NCBI RefSeq assembly: GCF_002871915.2
Contig: NZ_CP126958.1
Span: 1,054,001-1,118,000, forward strand
Reading direction: 5' to 3'
DNA length: 64,000 nt
Source: Aerococcus loyolae
GTDB lineage: Bacteria; Bacillota; Bacilli; Lactobacillales; Aerococcaceae
A program made the position numbers and the translations under genes. The notes under the pieces were generated by a model. It made no database searches. It was not told the origin of the DNA and was given only the letters and a program-made list of their open reading frames with translations. Each line of letters opens with the position of its first letter. The first letter of the stretch is position 1. Positions 63,602 through 64,000 of this stretch are shown piece after piece.

Positions 63602-64000
63602 TTAACCATTAGCCTTCTTTTTTAAGTCAACGAGATCATTTTTGGCTAGCACTTCTTCTAATTCCTTTTGATAAGCTTGACGACTTTGATCATCCCAGTC
63701 AAAGTAATCACTCATGGCTTGAACGACTGGTTCAAGTAAGTGGTCTAAGCGGTCACGCATGAAAAGCATGTAGTTGGTCCGACGTAAAAAGTAATCAACG
63801 GGGGTAAGAACCATTTCCTCTTCTAGGGCATAGTAGAGCATGATGGTTTCCGCTAAAGACAAGCCTTCAATCTCTGGTACTTGATCAATTAAGGCATATA
63901 CCTTAGGCACATTAGATCCGTAAAAAGCAGCTAGATAATAAGCTTCTTCCTTAGATAAACCTCTTTTTACCCCCATTTGAGCATAGGAGGAGAACTCGCC
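63602..64000 (-). CDS. glpO: Glycerol-3-phosphate oxidase/dehydrogenase, C-terminal part (cut by window edge)
   Basis: The last 132 residues of a flavoprotein; the 5' part lies beyond 64000. The helical C-terminal domain GLSKEEAYYLAAFYGSN, then EEEMVLTPVDYFLRRTNYMLFMRDRL, is typical of GlpO/GlpD. In lactic acid bacteria the enzyme usually uses oxygen and makes hydrogen peroxide; whether this one does cannot be told from this part. It is paired with glpF downstream. Confidence 0.88.
   Translation of the reverse strand, partial: GEFSSYAQMGVKRGLSKEEAYYLAAFYGSNVPKVYALIDQVPEIEGLSLAETIMLYYALEEEMVLTPVDYFLRRTNYMLFMRDRLDHLLEPVVQAMSDYFDWDDQSRQAYQKELEEVLAKNDLVDLKKKANG

Overview
The window is a stretch of ordinary low-GC Firmicute chromosome. 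I place it in the Lactobacillales, most plausibly the genus Aerococcus. This is an inference from gene order, FabK-type fatty acid synthesis, T-box leaders, a class B RNase P RNA and codon style; no 16S gene is present to confirm it. Almost all genes are on the minus strand. There is one complete IS30-family insertion sequence. I see no prophage, CRISPR array or tRNA gene.

Layout. 0-4.9 kb: a nucleoside-uptake ABC operon (lipoprotein, ATPase, two permeases) ending in a frameshifted nucleoside hydrolase at the window edge. 4.98-6.37 kb: an intact IS30-type element with recognisable ends. 6.4-9 kb: a KdgT-like permease, a Zur/Fur regulator and the PEP synthase/PPDK regulatory protein. 9-20 kb: RDD protein, SppA, then the conserved Bacillus-type block rel-dtd-amidase-hisS-aspS (T-box controlled), PrmA and a DUF3013-like protein. 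20.3-22.3 kb: gpsB, RNase P RNA and a THUMP-domain rRNA methyltransferase. 22.4-34 kb: metabolic and membrane genes. These include an orphan UreI/AmiS channel, an inositol phosphatase, a cytoplasmic amylase, a YkvI-like transporter and a pair of FMN-binding proteins around an MscS channel and a TetR regulator. 34-44 kb: the type II fatty acid synthesis cluster fabH-acpP-fabK-fabD-fabG-fabF-accB-fabZ-accCDA. 44-47 kb: an envelope protein and the branched-chain amino acid permease BrnQ. 47.9-62 kb: the conserved greA-mltG-yrzB-ruvX-ireB-alaS-recD2-mnmA-iscS-rarA-6S RNA block, with a formate/nitrite channel inserted between alaS and recD2. 62.3-64 kb: UspA, a glycerol facilitator and the C-terminus of glycerol-3-phosphate oxidase.

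How the genes work together. The fab cluster contains every step from acetyl-CoA carboxylation (AccABCD) through initiation (FabH, FabD, ACP) and elongation (FabF, FabG, FabZ, FabK). It lacks the fabT regulator and fabM isomerase usually at its head in streptococci. The iscS-mnmA pair supplies sulfur for tRNA thiolation. The alaS and hisS-aspS operons are controlled by tRNA charging.

Most interesting points. (1) A previously hidden 30-codon ORF sits directly in front of brnQ. More than half of its codons are Leu/Ile/Val, and a 26-bp tandem duplication has changed how it ends. This looks like a leader-peptide sensor of branched-chain amino acids. (2) A cytosolic protein carries three FMN-binding repeats, each with a flavinylation-like motif, fused to a PAS domain with a Cys-His-Pro-Pro motif; it is divergent from a TetR regulator and near an FMN/FAD reductase. 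(3) An intrinsic terminator lies inside the fab cluster. (4) Several terminators have unusually long (about 40-50 nt), structured loops.
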